Positions 51,587-60,005 are shown, numbered from the stretch's first letter. The stretch: 64,000 nucleotides of DNA from Nocardioides potassii (GCF_021648885.1 NZ_JAKJHZ010000003.1:434001-498000); one strand, 5' to 3'. Program-made: numbers and translations. The notes: generated by a model from the sequence alone, not told the origin.

Positions 51587-52090
51587 ATGGCACAGCCCTA
51601 CATCGGTGAGATCCGCATGTTCGCCGGCAACTTCGCGCCCGCCGGCTGGATGTTCTGCGAGGGACAGCTCCTGCCGATCTCCGAGTACGAGACCCTCTTC
51701 AACCTCATCGGCACGACCTACGGAGGCGACGGCGAGTCGACCTTCGCCCTGCCCGACCTCCGCGGCCGCGTCCCGATCCACCAGGGCAACGGCTTCATCC
51801 TGGCCGAGACGGGGGGCGTCGAGGAGGTCACCGTGACCCCCCAGCAGATCCCGGCCCACTCCCACGCGCTGGTGGCCAGCACCGCGGTCGGGTCGGCCGC
51901 CAGCCCTGCCGGCAACGTCCTGGCCGCGAGCGGGTCCGGCAACGTCTACCGGCCCGCCCCCGCCTCGGCGGCGATGTCCACCCAGTCGGTGTGGCCGACC
52001 GGCGGGTCGCAACCGCACACCAACATGCAGCCCTACCTCTGCGTGAACCACATCATCTCGCTCTTCGGCATCTTCCCCTCCCCGACCTAA
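51587..52090 (+). CDS. phage tail collar (Mdp-like) protein 2
   Basis: 167 residues. The same core occurs (FAPAGWMFCEGQLLPISEYE, NLIGTTYGGDGESTFALPDLRGR, HTNMQPYLCVNHIISLFG) but the middle differs from protein 1, and QIPAHSHAL replaces the HTH cluster. It starts 9 bases after protein 1 with GAGGACCTGAC upstream, so the three are co-transcribed and divergent enough to be distinct subunits. Confidence 0.9.
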   Translation: MAQPYIGEIRMFAGNFAPAGWMFCEGQLLPISEYETLFNLIGTTYGGDGESTFALPDLRGRVPIHQGNGFILAETGGVEEVTVTPQQIPAHSHALVASTAVGSAASPAGNVLAASGSGNVYRPAPASAAMSTQSVWPTGGSQPHTNMQPYLCVNHIISLFGIFPSPT

Positions 52091-52099
52091 GGAACACCC

Positions 52100-52621
52100 A
52101 TGGCAGACCCGTTCGTGGCGGAGATCCGGATCTTCCCGTTCAACTTCGCCCCCAAGGGCTGGGCGTGGTGCGACGGCCAGCTCCTCCCGCTCTCGCAGAA
52201 CACGGCCCTCTTCTCCCTGCTCGGCACGACCTACGGGGGCAACGGCAAGTCCAACTTCGCGTTGCCCGACCTCATGGTCCGCGCGCCGATGCACCCCGGT
52301 CAGGGGCCGGGACTCAGCCTGCACGACCTCGGGGAGACCGGCGGCAGCGAGACCGTCACCCTCCTGGAGAGCGAGATCCCCTCGCACACGCACACCGTCA
52401 ACGCCAGCTCCGGACCGGCGAGCCTGCAGTCGCCCGCTCCGGACCGCGTGGCCGGCCGCACGACGAACACCGTCTACCGCGACAACCCGGACAACCTGGT
52501 CCCGCTCGCGCCCGAGGCGCTGTCCCCGGCTGGCGGGGACCAGCCGCACAACAACATGCAGCCCTACCTCACGTTCTACTTCAACATCGCCCTGCAGGGC
52601 GTGTTCCCGCCGAGGTCCTGA
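52100..52621 (+). CDS. phage tail collar (Mdp-like) protein 3
   Basis: 173 residues with FAPKGWAWCDGQLLPLSQNT, FSLLGTTYGGNGKSNFALPDL, SEIPSHTHTVN and HNNMQPYLTFYFNIALQG. It is closer to protein 1 than to protein 2. The conserved RGR after LPDL is replaced by MVR. It starts 9 bases after protein 2. Together the three could form a heterotrimeric fibre or cap. Confidence 0.9.
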   Translation: MADPFVAEIRIFPFNFAPKGWAWCDGQLLPLSQNTALFSLLGTTYGGNGKSNFALPDLMVRAPMHPGQGPGLSLHDLGETGGSETVTLLESEIPSHTHTVNASSGPASLQSPAPDRVAGRTTNTVYRDNPDNLVPLAPEALSPAGGDQPHNNMQPYLTFYFNIALQGVFPPRS

Positions 52622-52625
52622 GCAC

Positions 52626-53118
52626 GTGTCCGCCCGCCCCGCCCCCGCTGCGGCCACCGGCATCGTCCTGCGCCGCTCGACGCCGGACGACCGGGAGTTC
52701 CTCGTCGGTCTACGGGTCCACGCGTGCCGAGGAGCTGGCGCAGGTCGGCTGGGCACCGGGCCAGCTCGACGCCTTCGTGCGGATGCAGTTCGACGCCCAG
52801 GACACCGAGTACAGGCGACACAACCCCCGCGGCCGCTTCGACGTCATCGAGGTCGACGGTCGTCCCGTCGGGCGCCTGATCGTCGATCGCCGTCCGGGCG
52901 ACATCCGGGTGGTCGACATCTCGCTCCTCCCGGAAGCGCGCGGGGCGGGGATCGGCGGTCGACTCCTCTCCGACCTCGTGGAGGAGGCCCGGGTGAGCGG
53001 CTGCATCGTCAGCATCCACGTCGAGGTCCACAACCGTGCCGCTCGGCTCTACTCCCGGCTCGGCTTCGTCGTCGCTGCCGACCTCGGCGTCTACCGCCGG
53101 ATGGAGTGGTCCGCGTGA
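52626..53118 (+). pseudogene. GNAT acetyltransferase with a frameshift
   Basis: The reading frame opens at GTG52626 (MSARPAPAAATGIVLRRST, PDDREFLVGL) and the rest of a GNAT domain (VYGSTRAEELAQVGW through RRMEWSA) continues in another frame. The join is at about 52707-52712 (CGGTC). One extra base, or two missing ones, would explain it. The downstream part has the acetyl-CoA motif EARGAGIGGRLLSDLVEEAR, so the enzyme would otherwise be normal. It may be a true decay, a sequencing error or recoding. It lies 4 bases after the third collar gene. Confidence 0.75.
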
Positions 53119-53144
53119 GCCGGACGGCCGACCTGCGGCCGGGC

Positions 53145-53459
53145 TCAGGCGAAGGCCGCCTCGTAGCGCACGCCGTCGGCGTCGCGGCCGATCGGGACCA
53201 GGAAGATCTCCTGCTCCCCGACCGCCTGGTGGGTGACGACGTACGTCGCCTGCGGCAGGGGCGCGTCGTGCGGGCCGAGGAAGACGAGCGAGAACTGGAC
53301 CCGCTGCTGGCCGTCGGGGCCGGGACCGCCCGGCACCTCGCTGGCAGTGGCCTCCGCGAGCCTCATCGTCAACGTCCCGGCCGCACCCGCGTCCACCTCG
53401 ACGTCCTGCCCGACCAGCGGCGCGAAGTGCTCGTGGGTGAGCCACTCGATCCTCGTCAC
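53145..53459 (-). CDS. DUF6916-like small protein
   Basis: 104 residues. It opens MTRIEWLTHEHFAPLVGQDVEV, a compact beta-sandwich-like fold with TLTMRLAEATAS, QFSLVFLGPHD and a closing EQEIFLVPIGRDADGV. I recognise it as resembling DUF6916, which often accompanies tail-collar genes, but the assignment is from memory of the pattern. GTG53459 lies 6 bases after a -10-like TAGCAT. It is transcribed towards the GNAT pseudogene. Confidence 0.6.
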   Translation of the reverse strand: MTRIEWLTHEHFAPLVGQDVEVDAGAAGTLTMRLAEATASEVPGGPGPDGQQRVQFSLVFLGPHDAPLPQATYVVTHQAVGEQEIFLVPIGRDADGVRYEAAFA

Positions 53460-53465
53460 GCGCCG

Positions 53466-53471
53466 ATGCTA
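53466..53471 (-). promoter_or_regulatory. -10-like TAGCAT for the DUF6916-like gene (leaderless)
   Basis: On the minus strand, TAGCAT ends 6 bases before GTG53459. Confidence 0.5.
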
Positions 53472-53530
53472 GTCCCGCAGGTGCCCGAGCCCACCGACCA
53501 GACCGACCCCACCGATCACCGGAGCACACC

Positions 53531-53908
53531 ATGACCGAGATCTCCCGCCGGACCGTCCTGGGCGCGAGCGCCGCAGGCGCCGCCGTGCTCGCCGTCGGCG
53601 GTCCTGCCGACGCCTCCCCGGCGCAGGTGCGCAGTCTCTACACCCGCCGCAGGTTCACCCGCCTGCGCGGACGCAGGTTCGTGCTCACCGACGGCACCGG
53701 CAGCTGGACGGTCACCCTGACCCGGGTCACCGACCTGGCCCACGCCCGACGAGGTGAGCAGCGCTCGTTCGCGCTGACCTTCCGACGTCTCAGCGCAGGT
53801 CCGCCGCAAGGCACCTACACGCTGCGGCGCAAGGGCTTCCGACCCACCGTGCTGTTCGTCGTCCCGAGCGACGCGCGTCGGCGCACGTACCAGGTCGTCG
53901 TCAACTAG
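53531..53908 (+). CDS. Tat-exported small protein related to DUF6916
   Basis: 125 residues. The N-terminus EISRRTVLGASAAGAAVLAV is a twin-arginine signal. The mature part has the same strand order as the DUF6916-like neighbour (RFVLTDGTGSWTVTLTRVTDL, RSFALTFRRLS, GTYTLRRKGFRPTVLFVVPS), so the two may be a cytoplasmic/exported pair. It diverges from that neighbour and converges on psuG. Function unknown. Confidence 0.65.
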   Translation: MTEISRRTVLGASAAGAAVLAVGGPADASPAQVRSLYTRRRFTRLRGRRFVLTDGTGSWTVTLTRVTDLAHARRGEQRSFALTFRRLSAGPPQGTYTLRRKGFRPTVLFVVPSDARRRTYQVVVN

Positions 53909-53915
53909 CAGCCGG

Positions 53916-54815
53916 TCAGCGTGCGTACTCCACGGCGATGGCGGCGCCCAGCCGCGCGTTGTGCTCGACCAGCGCGATGTTGGCCTTCAGCGACGCGCCC
54001 TCGGTGATCTCGACGATCCGCCCGAGGAGGTACGGCGTCGCGTCCTTGCCGCGAATGCCGAGGTCGTCCATGTCGGCGAGGGCGCGCTCGATGATCGCGC
54101 CGATCTCGTCGGCGGGGATCTCGGCCTGCGCTGGGATCGGGTTCGCGACGACGACGCCGCCGGCGAGCCCGAGGTCCCACTTCGCCCGCATCAGCGCGGC
54201 GACCTCGGCCGGCGAGTCGACGCGCATCGGCGCGCCGAACCCCGACGAGCGGGAGAAGAACGACGGGAACTCGTCGGTGCCGTAGCCGAGCACCGGCACG
54301 CCCAGCGTCTCGAGCTTCTCGAGGGTCAGGCCGATGTCGAGGATGCTCTTCACGCCCGCGCAGACCACGGCCACCGAGGTCGTGGACAGCTCGGTGAGGT
54401 CCGCCGAGACGTCGTACGACGTCTCAGCACCGCGGTGCACGCCGCCGAGCCCGCCGGTCACGAAGACGCCGATGCCGGCGAGGGCGGCCAGTCGCATCGT
54501 CGACGCGACCGTCGTCGCCCCGTGCAGGCCGCGCGAGACGACGTAGGGCAGGTCGCGGATGGACACCTTGATGACCGACTCGTCCGAGGCGAGCAGCTCG
54601 AGGTCGTCGGCGGACAGGCCGATGGTGGGCGTCCCGTGCAGCACCGCGATGGTCGCGGGGACGGCGCCGCCGTCGCGGACGATGCCCTCGACGGTGCGGG
54701 CCATCTCGACGTTCTGCGGGTAGGGCATGCCGTGGCTGATGATCGTGCTCTCCAGCGCGACGACGGGCTGCCCTGACGCGAGCGCGTCGCGCACCTCGTC
54801 GGTGACGGTGAGCAT
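53916..54815 (-). CDS. psuG: pseudouridine-5'-phosphate glycosidase
   Basis: 299 residues, the usual length. It cleaves the C-C bond of pseudouridine 5'-phosphate to uracil and ribose 5-phosphate. ALESTIISHGMPYPQN, IRDLPYVVSRGLHGATTV, FVTGGLGGVHRG and GYGTDEFPSFFSRSSG are family hallmarks. Its ATG overlaps the upstream kinase stop in TGATG. The pair forms a complete pseudouridine catabolic unit. Confidence 0.95.
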   Translation of the reverse strand: MLTVTDEVRDALASGQPVVALESTIISHGMPYPQNVEMARTVEGIVRDGGAVPATIAVLHGTPTIGLSADDLELLASDESVIKVSIRDLPYVVSRGLHGATTVASTMRLAALAGIGVFVTGGLGGVHRGAETSYDVSADLTELSTTSVAVVCAGVKSILDIGLTLEKLETLGVPVLGYGTDEFPSFFSRSSGFGAPMRVDSPAEVAALMRAKWDLGLAGGVVVANPIPAQAEIPADEIGAIIERALADMDDLGIRGKDATPYLLGRIVEITEGASLKANIALVEHNARLGAAIAVEYAR

Positions 54816-55720
54816 CAGGGGGTCTCCTCGTGGGTCGATCGGATGGTCTCGGCCAGGTCGGGCCGGACGGTGTGGGGGCTCTCGATGGTGGCGGCCGCCG
54901 CGCGGTGGCCGGCGTGCGCCGCCTCGACCGGGTCGGCGCCGGCCAGCCAGGCGGAGACCCAGGCGGCGAGCATCGCGTCACCTGCCCCGGTGACGTCGAC
55001 GACGGTCGCGGGCCGGGCCGGGAGGTGGACCGGGTCGGCGTCCCGGCTGCACACGAACGAGCCGTTCGCGCCGTGCCGGACCCAGACGTGCTCGACGCCG
55101 CGGGCGTGCAGGTCTGCCACCGACGCCCGCCAGTCGTCCACCGGGCGCCCGGTGAGGGCGGCCAGCTCGTCGGTGTTGGGGGTGACCAGGAAAAGGTCGT
55201 CCACGAGGTCGGCGAGGCGCCGGGCCTTGGCGACCGAGACCGGCTCGAAGGCCACCCGCACGCCGGCGTCGGAGGCCGCCGCCACGACCTGCGCCGCCTG
55301 CTCGTGCGCGAGGTTGCCGTCCACCACGACCAGCGCGGCGTCGTCGAGGTGCACCGTCTCGAGCACCAGCTCGTCTACGACGGCCATGTCGGAGACGGCC
55401 GCGACCAGCTCGCCGGCGTCGTCGAGGACCGCGGTGTAGGTGCCGGTCGCCGCGCCCGGCACCCGCCGCACGGCCGAGACGTCGGCGCCGCACGCGGCGG
55501 TCACCCGGAGGGCCTCGTCGCCGAAGGTGTCCTCGCCCACCGCCGACACCAGGCGCACCGGGGCGCCGAGGAGGCCGAGGCAGGCCGCGATGTTGCGGCC
55601 GACGCCGCCGGGGGAGATGCGGGTGTGGCCGGGGTTGCTCGTGGCGGCGACGAGCGGGGCGGAGGTGCGGGCGACGACGTCCATGTTGGTCCCGCCGACG
55701 ACCACCACCCACTGGTTCAC
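54815..55720 (-). CDS. psuK: PfkB-family carbohydrate kinase, probable pseudouridine kinase
   Basis: 301 residues of the ribokinase fold. VVGGTNMDVVART and PGGVGRNIAACLGLLG form the N-terminal substrate motif, and VDVTGAGDAMLAAWVSAWL is PfkB signature 2 with the catalytic Asp in GAGD. Coupling to psuG by stop/start overlap indicates that it phosphorylates pseudouridine. GTG55720 is the conserved start. The symbol rests on context more than on sequence. Confidence 0.87.
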   Translation of the reverse strand: MNQWVVVVGGTNMDVVARTSAPLVAATSNPGHTRISPGGVGRNIAACLGLLGAPVRLVSAVGEDTFGDEALRVTAACGADVSAVRRVPGAATGTYTAVLDDAGELVAAVSDMAVVDELVLETVHLDDAALVVVDGNLAHEQAAQVVAAASDAGVRVAFEPVSVAKARRLADLVDDLFLVTPNTDELAALTGRPVDDWRASVADLHARGVEHVWVRHGANGSFVCSRDADPVHLPARPATVVDVTGAGDAMLAAWVSAWLAGADPVEAAHAGHRAAAATIESPHTVRPDLAETIRSTHEETP

Positions 55721-55846
55721 GCGCAGATCCTGACAGAGAGACCCCGCCGGTCCTCCCACGGGACCGGGTCCCACCGGACGGCCTCTCACAGCAAGGTCAC
55801 AGGTAGCACCCACCCTCGTGCCAGCCGGGCCCGGCACGCTCGTGCC

Positions 55847-57241
55847 ATGACCCTCCTCCCGACGTCCGCGCCGGACGTCGTACGACTCGGCGCGCGTGCC
55901 CGCCGTGACGCGGGCGTCCGCCTCGCGGCCGGCAGCACCCTGTGGCTGGCGCTGCTGTTCGTCACCTGGTGGTGGACCACCGGCGGCGGGATCAGCCAGC
56001 TCGGCGGGTGGGCGACGGGCCTCGAGTCGGTCGGCCGCATCAGCGGCCTCGCCTCCGCGGTCCTGCTGCTCGCCCAGGTCGTGCTGATGGCGCGCATCCC
56101 GGTGCTGGAGCGGGCGTTCGGCCAGGACCGGCTCACCGGCATCCACCGCGTCGTCGGCTTCACGTCGTTCAACCTGATGGTCGCGCACGTCGTCCTCATC
56201 ACCTGGGGCTACGCCGCCGGGTCGCTGCTGGCGTCGCCCGCGACGCTGTGGGACCTGGTCGTGAACTACCCCGGCATGCTGCTCGCCGCCGCCGCCACCC
56301 TGTGCCTGGTGATGGTCTTGGTGACGAGCGTCCGCGCCGCGCGGCGCCGCCTGCGCTACGAGTCCTGGCACCTGATGCACCTCTACGCCTACCTCGGCGT
56401 CGGCCTCGCGATCCCGCACCAGCTCTGGACCGGCACCGACTTCACGTCCTCGCCGGGCCGCCAGGTCTTCTGGTGGACCGCGTGGGGCGCGTCGATGGCC
56501 AGCGTGCTCGTCTGGCGGGTGGGCCTGCCGCTGTGGCGCAACCTGCGTCACGACCTCCGCGTCGCCGCGGTCGTGCCCGAGGGCGACGGCACCGTGTCGG
56601 TCCACGTGACCGGCCGCGACCTGCACCGCCTCCCGGTCGAGGGCGGGCAGTTCTTCACCTGGCGCTTCGGCGGCCGCCCCGGTCGCAGCCGCGCCAACCC
56701 GTACTCCCTGTCCGCGGCCCCCGACGGCCGCTCGCTGCGGATCACGGTCCAGGACGCCGGCGACGGGAGCGCGGCCGCGGCCGGGCTCGAGGTCGGCAGC
56801 CGCGCCTGGATCGAGGGCCCCTACGGCCGCCTGAGCCCCCGGGCGCGGAGCCGGGAGAAGGTGCTGATGATCGCCGCCGGGGTCGGCATCACCCCGCTGC
56901 GGGCGCTGGCCGAGCACCTCGAGTACGCCCCGGGCGACGCGCTCCTGCTCTACCGCTCGTCGGGCTCACCCCTCTTCGTCGACGAGCTCCACGAGCTGTC
57001 CGCCGAGCGCGGGCTCGTCGTGTGGGGCCTGCCCGGTCGTCGCCGTGCCGCAGACTCCTGGCTCGGCGACGGCATCGCCGCCCCGACCGACCTGGCCGCC
57101 CTCACGTCCTGGGTGCCCGACGTGGCCGAGCGCGACGTGTACCTCTGCGGCCCCACCCCGTGGGCCGACCTCGTCCTCCGCGACCTCCGGGCCGCCGGGG
57201 TGCCCGAGCAGCACATCCACTACGAGACCTTCGGCTGGTGA
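55847..57241 (+). CDS. ferric-reductase-like transmembrane flavoprotein
   Basis: 464 residues. The first ~225 hold six membrane helices with paired His (GIHRVVGF, MVAHVVLITWG; WHLMHLYAYLG, IPHQLWTG) that can bind two hemes. The rest is an FNR domain (QFFTWRFGG, NPYSLSAAPD for FAD, AAGVGITPLRALAEHLEYAPGD in outline for NAD(P)H, YLCGPTPW). It would move electrons from NAD(P)H across the membrane. The two following genes (FMN-binding protein and ApbE) overlap in GTGA, giving one operon. Confidence 0.88.
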   Translation: MTLLPTSAPDVVRLGARARRDAGVRLAAGSTLWLALLFVTWWWTTGGGISQLGGWATGLESVGRISGLASAVLLLAQVVLMARIPVLERAFGQDRLTGIHRVVGFTSFNLMVAHVVLITWGYAAGSLLASPATLWDLVVNYPGMLLAAAATLCLVMVLVTSVRAARRRLRYESWHLMHLYAYLGVGLAIPHQLWTGTDFTSSPGRQVFWWTAWGASMASVLVWRVGLPLWRNLRHDLRVAAVVPEGDGTVSVHVTGRDLHRLPVEGGQFFTWRFGGRPGRSRANPYSLSAAPDGRSLRITVQDAGDGSAAAAGLEVGSRAWIEGPYGRLSPRARSREKVLMIAAGVGITPLRALAEHLEYAPGDALLLYRSSGSPLFVDELHELSAERGLVVWGLPGRRRAADSWLGDGIAAPTDLAALTSWVPDVAERDVYLCGPTPWADLVLRDLRAAGVPEQHIHYETFGW

Positions 57242-57783
57242 CTGGCGTGAAACGCATTGTCCTCTGGGTGCTGAGCACCCTGTCCACCCTGGTGGTCCTC
57301 TTCGGCTACCACACCTCCACCTCCGCCACGATGGCCACGGCGACCGGGAGCGAGACCGCCATCACCGGGTCGGTCCAGGGATCGGGGACCGGTACGACGA
57401 CCAGCGGGTCGGCTCCCCCCGACGACGGCGGCTCGACGTCCACGGGCTCCTCGGGCTCGTCGTCCACCGGGTCGGGGGCGGGCTCCTCCTCCGGCTCCTC
57501 CGGCTCGGGAACGTCCGTCACCGGTGCCGTCGCCCAGACGCGCTACGGGCCGGTGCAGGTCCAGGTCGACCTCGACGGCTCGACGATCACCGACGTGTCG
57601 GTGCTGCAGTACCCGGACAGCGACGGTCGCGACATCCAGATCGCCCAGTACGCCCTGCCGCAGCTGATCCAGCAGACCCTCGACTCGCAGAGCGGGTCGG
57701 TCTCGATGATCAGCGGGGCGACCTACACCAGCCAGGGCTACGCCCAGTCCCTGCAGAGCGCGCTCGACCAGGCGGGGCTGTGA
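57238..57783 (+). CDS. exported FMN-binding domain protein
   Basis: 181 residues. A short N-terminal membrane anchor or signal (IVLWVLSTLSTLVVLFGY), a ~60-residue Ser/Gly/Thr linker, then an FMN-binding domain (TRYGPVQVQVDLDG, TITDVSVLQYPDSDGRD). MISGATYTSQGYAQSL contains the SGATxT site where ApbE attaches FMN to Thr. It overlaps the flavocytochrome stop in GTGA; GTG57247 is an alternative start. Electrons from the preceding protein probably reach this FMN outside the membrane. Confidence 0.88.
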   Translation: MTGVKRIVLWVLSTLSTLVVLFGYHTSTSATMATATGSETAITGSVQGSGTGTTTSGSAPPDDGGSTSTGSSGSSSTGSGAGSSSGSSGSGTSVTGAVAQTRYGPVQVQVDLDGSTITDVSVLQYPDSDGRDIQIAQYALPQLIQQTLDSQSGSVSMISGATYTSQGYAQSLQSALDQAGL

Positions 57784-58544
57784 GCACCGCCGCCCCCGCC
57801 GTCGCCCGCCGCGTCGAGCACGTGATGGGGATGCCGGTCAGCCTCGCGCTGCGCGGTCGCCACGCGTCCGGTCCCGAGGCCGACGCGGCCTGGGACGCGG
57901 CGCTGGCCGAGCTCCGCTGGGTCGACGAGGTGTTCAGCACCTGGCGGCCCGACAGCCAGGTCTCGCGGCTCGGCCGAGGTGAGGTCACCGTCGACGAGTG
58001 CGATCCGGCGGTCGCCGAGGTGCTCCGGCTCGGCGACGCCGCCCGCGCGTCGTCCGGCGGTGCCTTCGACATCCTCCTCCCCGGCCCGGACGGCGTACGA
58101 CGTCTCGAGCCGAGCGGAGTCGTGAAGGGCTGGGCCGTCGACCGAGCCGTACGCCCCCTGCTCGCGCTGGCCGACACCGACGTCTGCCTCTCCGTCGGCG
58201 GCGACATGGTGTGCCACGTGGCCGACGACGCCGGCGAGCCGTGGCTGGTCGGGATCGAGCACCCCCTCGACCCGACGCGGCTGGTCGCGCAGGTGCCCGT
58301 GCGCCGCGCTGCCGTCGCGACCTCCGGCACGGCCCACCGCGGCGCCCACGTCGTCGACGCGCGCACCGGGGGGCCGGCGGAGGCCGTCGCGTCCGTCACG
58401 GTCATCGGCGCCGACCTCACCAGCGTCGACATCGACGCGACCACGGCGCTTGCGCTCGGCCTCGACGGCCCGCAGTGGCTGCGCTCGCGACTGCGGACCG
58501 GGGTCGTGGTGTGGGCGGACGGCCGCGCGGAGGTCGTGGTTTGA
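57780..58544 (+). CDS. apbE: FAD:protein FMN transferase
   Basis: 254 residues. It transfers FMN from FAD to Thr of the co-encoded FMN-binding protein. Family motifs are SGGAFDILL, VVKGWAVDRA (substrate loop), LSVGGDMVCHV, VATSGTAHRGAHVVDARTGG and DATTALALG. There is no lipoprotein signal, so unlike many ApbE proteins it may work in the cytoplasm before export or be held otherwise. GTG57780 overlaps the previous stop. Confidence 0.92.
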   Translation: MSTAAPAVARRVEHVMGMPVSLALRGRHASGPEADAAWDAALAELRWVDEVFSTWRPDSQVSRLGRGEVTVDECDPAVAEVLRLGDAARASSGGAFDILLPGPDGVRRLEPSGVVKGWAVDRAVRPLLALADTDVCLSVGGDMVCHVADDAGEPWLVGIEHPLDPTRLVAQVPVRRAAVATSGTAHRGAHVVDARTGGPAEAVASVTVIGADLTSVDIDATTALALGLDGPQWLRSRLRTGVVVWADGRAEVVV

Positions 58545-58559
58545 GCGAGCGATCGGGCG

Positions 58560-58565
58560 TACCGT
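58560..58565 (+). promoter_or_regulatory. -10-like TACCGT for the small membrane protein gene (leaderless)
   Basis: TACCGT ends 6 bases before ATG58572, 15 bases after the apbE stop. Confidence 0.5.
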
Positions 58566-58571
58566 CGACGG

Positions 58572-58772
58572 ATGGTCCTCATCGGGGTGGTCGTCGCGGT
58601 CGTCGTCGTCGTGCACGTGCTGAGCGAGCGGCAGCGCCGGCGTGATTGGGAGGACCTCACCCGTCCCGGGATGGGCGGTCGTCGTCAGCGGCCGGGGACC
58701 GGCACCGGCCACCTCGGCGAGGCTCCGGTCACGATCCACCACCGCCTCGGAGGTCGCGGCCGCAACGACTGA
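58572..58772 (+). CDS. small single-helix membrane protein
   Basis: 66 residues. One hydrophobic helix (VLIGVVVAVVVVVHVLS) is followed by a basic, Gly/Arg-rich cytoplasmic tail. Not recognised. The leaderless promoter pattern supports its existence, and its stop lies 6 bases from the convergent MFS gene. Confidence 0.55.
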   Translation: MVLIGVVVAVVVVVHVLSERQRRRDWEDLTRPGMGGRRQRPGTGTGHLGEAPVTIHHRLGGRGRND

Positions 58773-58778
58773 GCGCTG

Positions 58779-60005
58779 CTACCGGACCCGCTCGAGCTCG
58801 TCGTCGACGTACGTCGGCCGCGCGACACGGAGCGCGGCGAGGGTGAGCGGCACCGAGGTGAGCGCGAGGAGGACCAGCACCAGCGTCCAGCCCTCGGTGG
58901 CCTCGTGGACGAGCCCCACGGCGAACGGCCCGATCGCGGCGAGGGCGTAGCCGACCGGCTGCACGAACCCGGAGAGCTGGGCGGTGACGGCCGGATGGCG
59001 GGTGCGCGCGGTGATGAGGGCGATCGCGGTCGGGAACGCCAGGCCCGAGTAGCCGAGGATGATCGCCCACAGCCACGGCACCGTCGCGGGCGCGACGACC
59101 AGGCCGGCGTAGCCGGTCGCGAGGGCGACCCCGAACGACACCGTGATCGGCCGCAGCCCGCGCCCGCGCGCGATGATCGTCGGCATCACCAGCGCCCCGA
59201 GGATGCCGACGGACGACAGCAGCGCCTGGAGCGCGCCTGCGGTGGACGACGAGAGCCCCGCGTCGCGGTAGACCGTGGGCAGCCAGCCGAACTGCACGTA
59301 GGCGTGCATCGACTGCACGCCGAACAGCACGGTGAGCGCGATCGCCGTGGGGGAGTGGACGACGCGGCCCGCCGGCGCCTCACCGCTCACCTCGCGCTCG
59401 GCCGGTGACCGACGCTCGCGCACCGCGAGCCACCCCCAGAGCGGCAGCGCCACCGCGACCAGGACGCCCCACAGGCCGAGTCCGGCGCGCCACGAGCCCG
59501 TCGCCTCGCTGACGGGGGCGGTGAGGAGCGAGCCGATGGTGCCGCCGACGACCAGGCCGGTGCCGTAGACGGTCATCAGCGCGACGGCGTGGCCGTGCGC
59601 CTTCACCCATGCCGGCACCAGCACGTTGCCGACGGCCATGCCCGACAGGCCGACCACGGTCAGCACGAGGAAGAGCGGCTCGCTGTCGGCGGCCACGCGC
59701 AGCAGCAGCCCGGCTGCGGCGACCGCGAGCCCGATCGCGATGCCGGCGGTCGTGCCGATGCGACGGGCGAAGGCGACCGACAGCGCACCCACGATGCCGA
59801 AGCAGAGGCCCGGCAGTCCGGTCATCGCACCGGCCACGCCGGCGCTCATCCCGAGGCCGTCGCGCACCTCCTCGAGGACCGGGCCCACGGACGACGCGCC
59901 CGGTCGGAGGTTGATCGAGACGAGGACGACGGCGGCGACCAGGACGGCGAAGGGGAGGGCCGCGCCGTGCGACCGGGTCGAGGGGCGGTCATCGGCGTCG
60001 GACAC
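58779..60005 (-). CDS. MFS transporter, CynX/NimT-like
   Basis: 408 residues with 12 membrane helices. SINLRPGASSVGPVLEEVRDGLGMS in outline (first helix with NLRP) and MTGLPGLCFGIVGALSV resemble the cyanate/nitroimidazole transporter branch. GTG60005 is chosen because a -10-like TAGAGT (60014-60019, minus) ends 8 bases upstream, inside the DUF3054 gene; the frame itself extends to 60143. Its start overlaps the end of DUF3054 by 17 bases. Confidence 0.82.
   Translation of the reverse strand: MSDADDRPSTRSHGAALPFAVLVAAVVLVSINLRPGASSVGPVLEEVRDGLGMSAGVAGAMTGLPGLCFGIVGALSVAFARRIGTTAGIAIGLAVAAAGLLLRVAADSEPLFLVLTVVGLSGMAVGNVLVPAWVKAHGHAVALMTVYGTGLVVGGTIGSLLTAPVSEATGSWRAGLGLWGVLVAVALPLWGWLAVRERRSPAEREVSGEAPAGRVVHSPTAIALTVLFGVQSMHAYVQFGWLPTVYRDAGLSSSTAGALQALLSSVGILGALVMPTIIARGRGLRPITVSFGVALATGYAGLVVAPATVPWLWAIILGYSGLAFPTAIALITARTRHPAVTAQLSGFVQPVGYALAAIGPFAVGLVHEATEGWTLVLVLLALTSVPLTLAALRVARPTYVDDELERVR

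Noticed and set aside
51080..52621. Prophage or tailocin remnant suggested by tail-collar domains
   Set aside because: No tail tube, sheath, baseplate, lysis, integrase or capsid genes within the window, and the flanks are ordinary metabolic genes.
45368..52756. A 2462-codon open frame on the minus strand opposite the giant protein and collar genes
   Set aside because: It is Arg/Gly/Val-rich without domains, spans several well-supported plus-strand genes, and reflects the G/C third-position bias that leaves the opposite frame free of stops.
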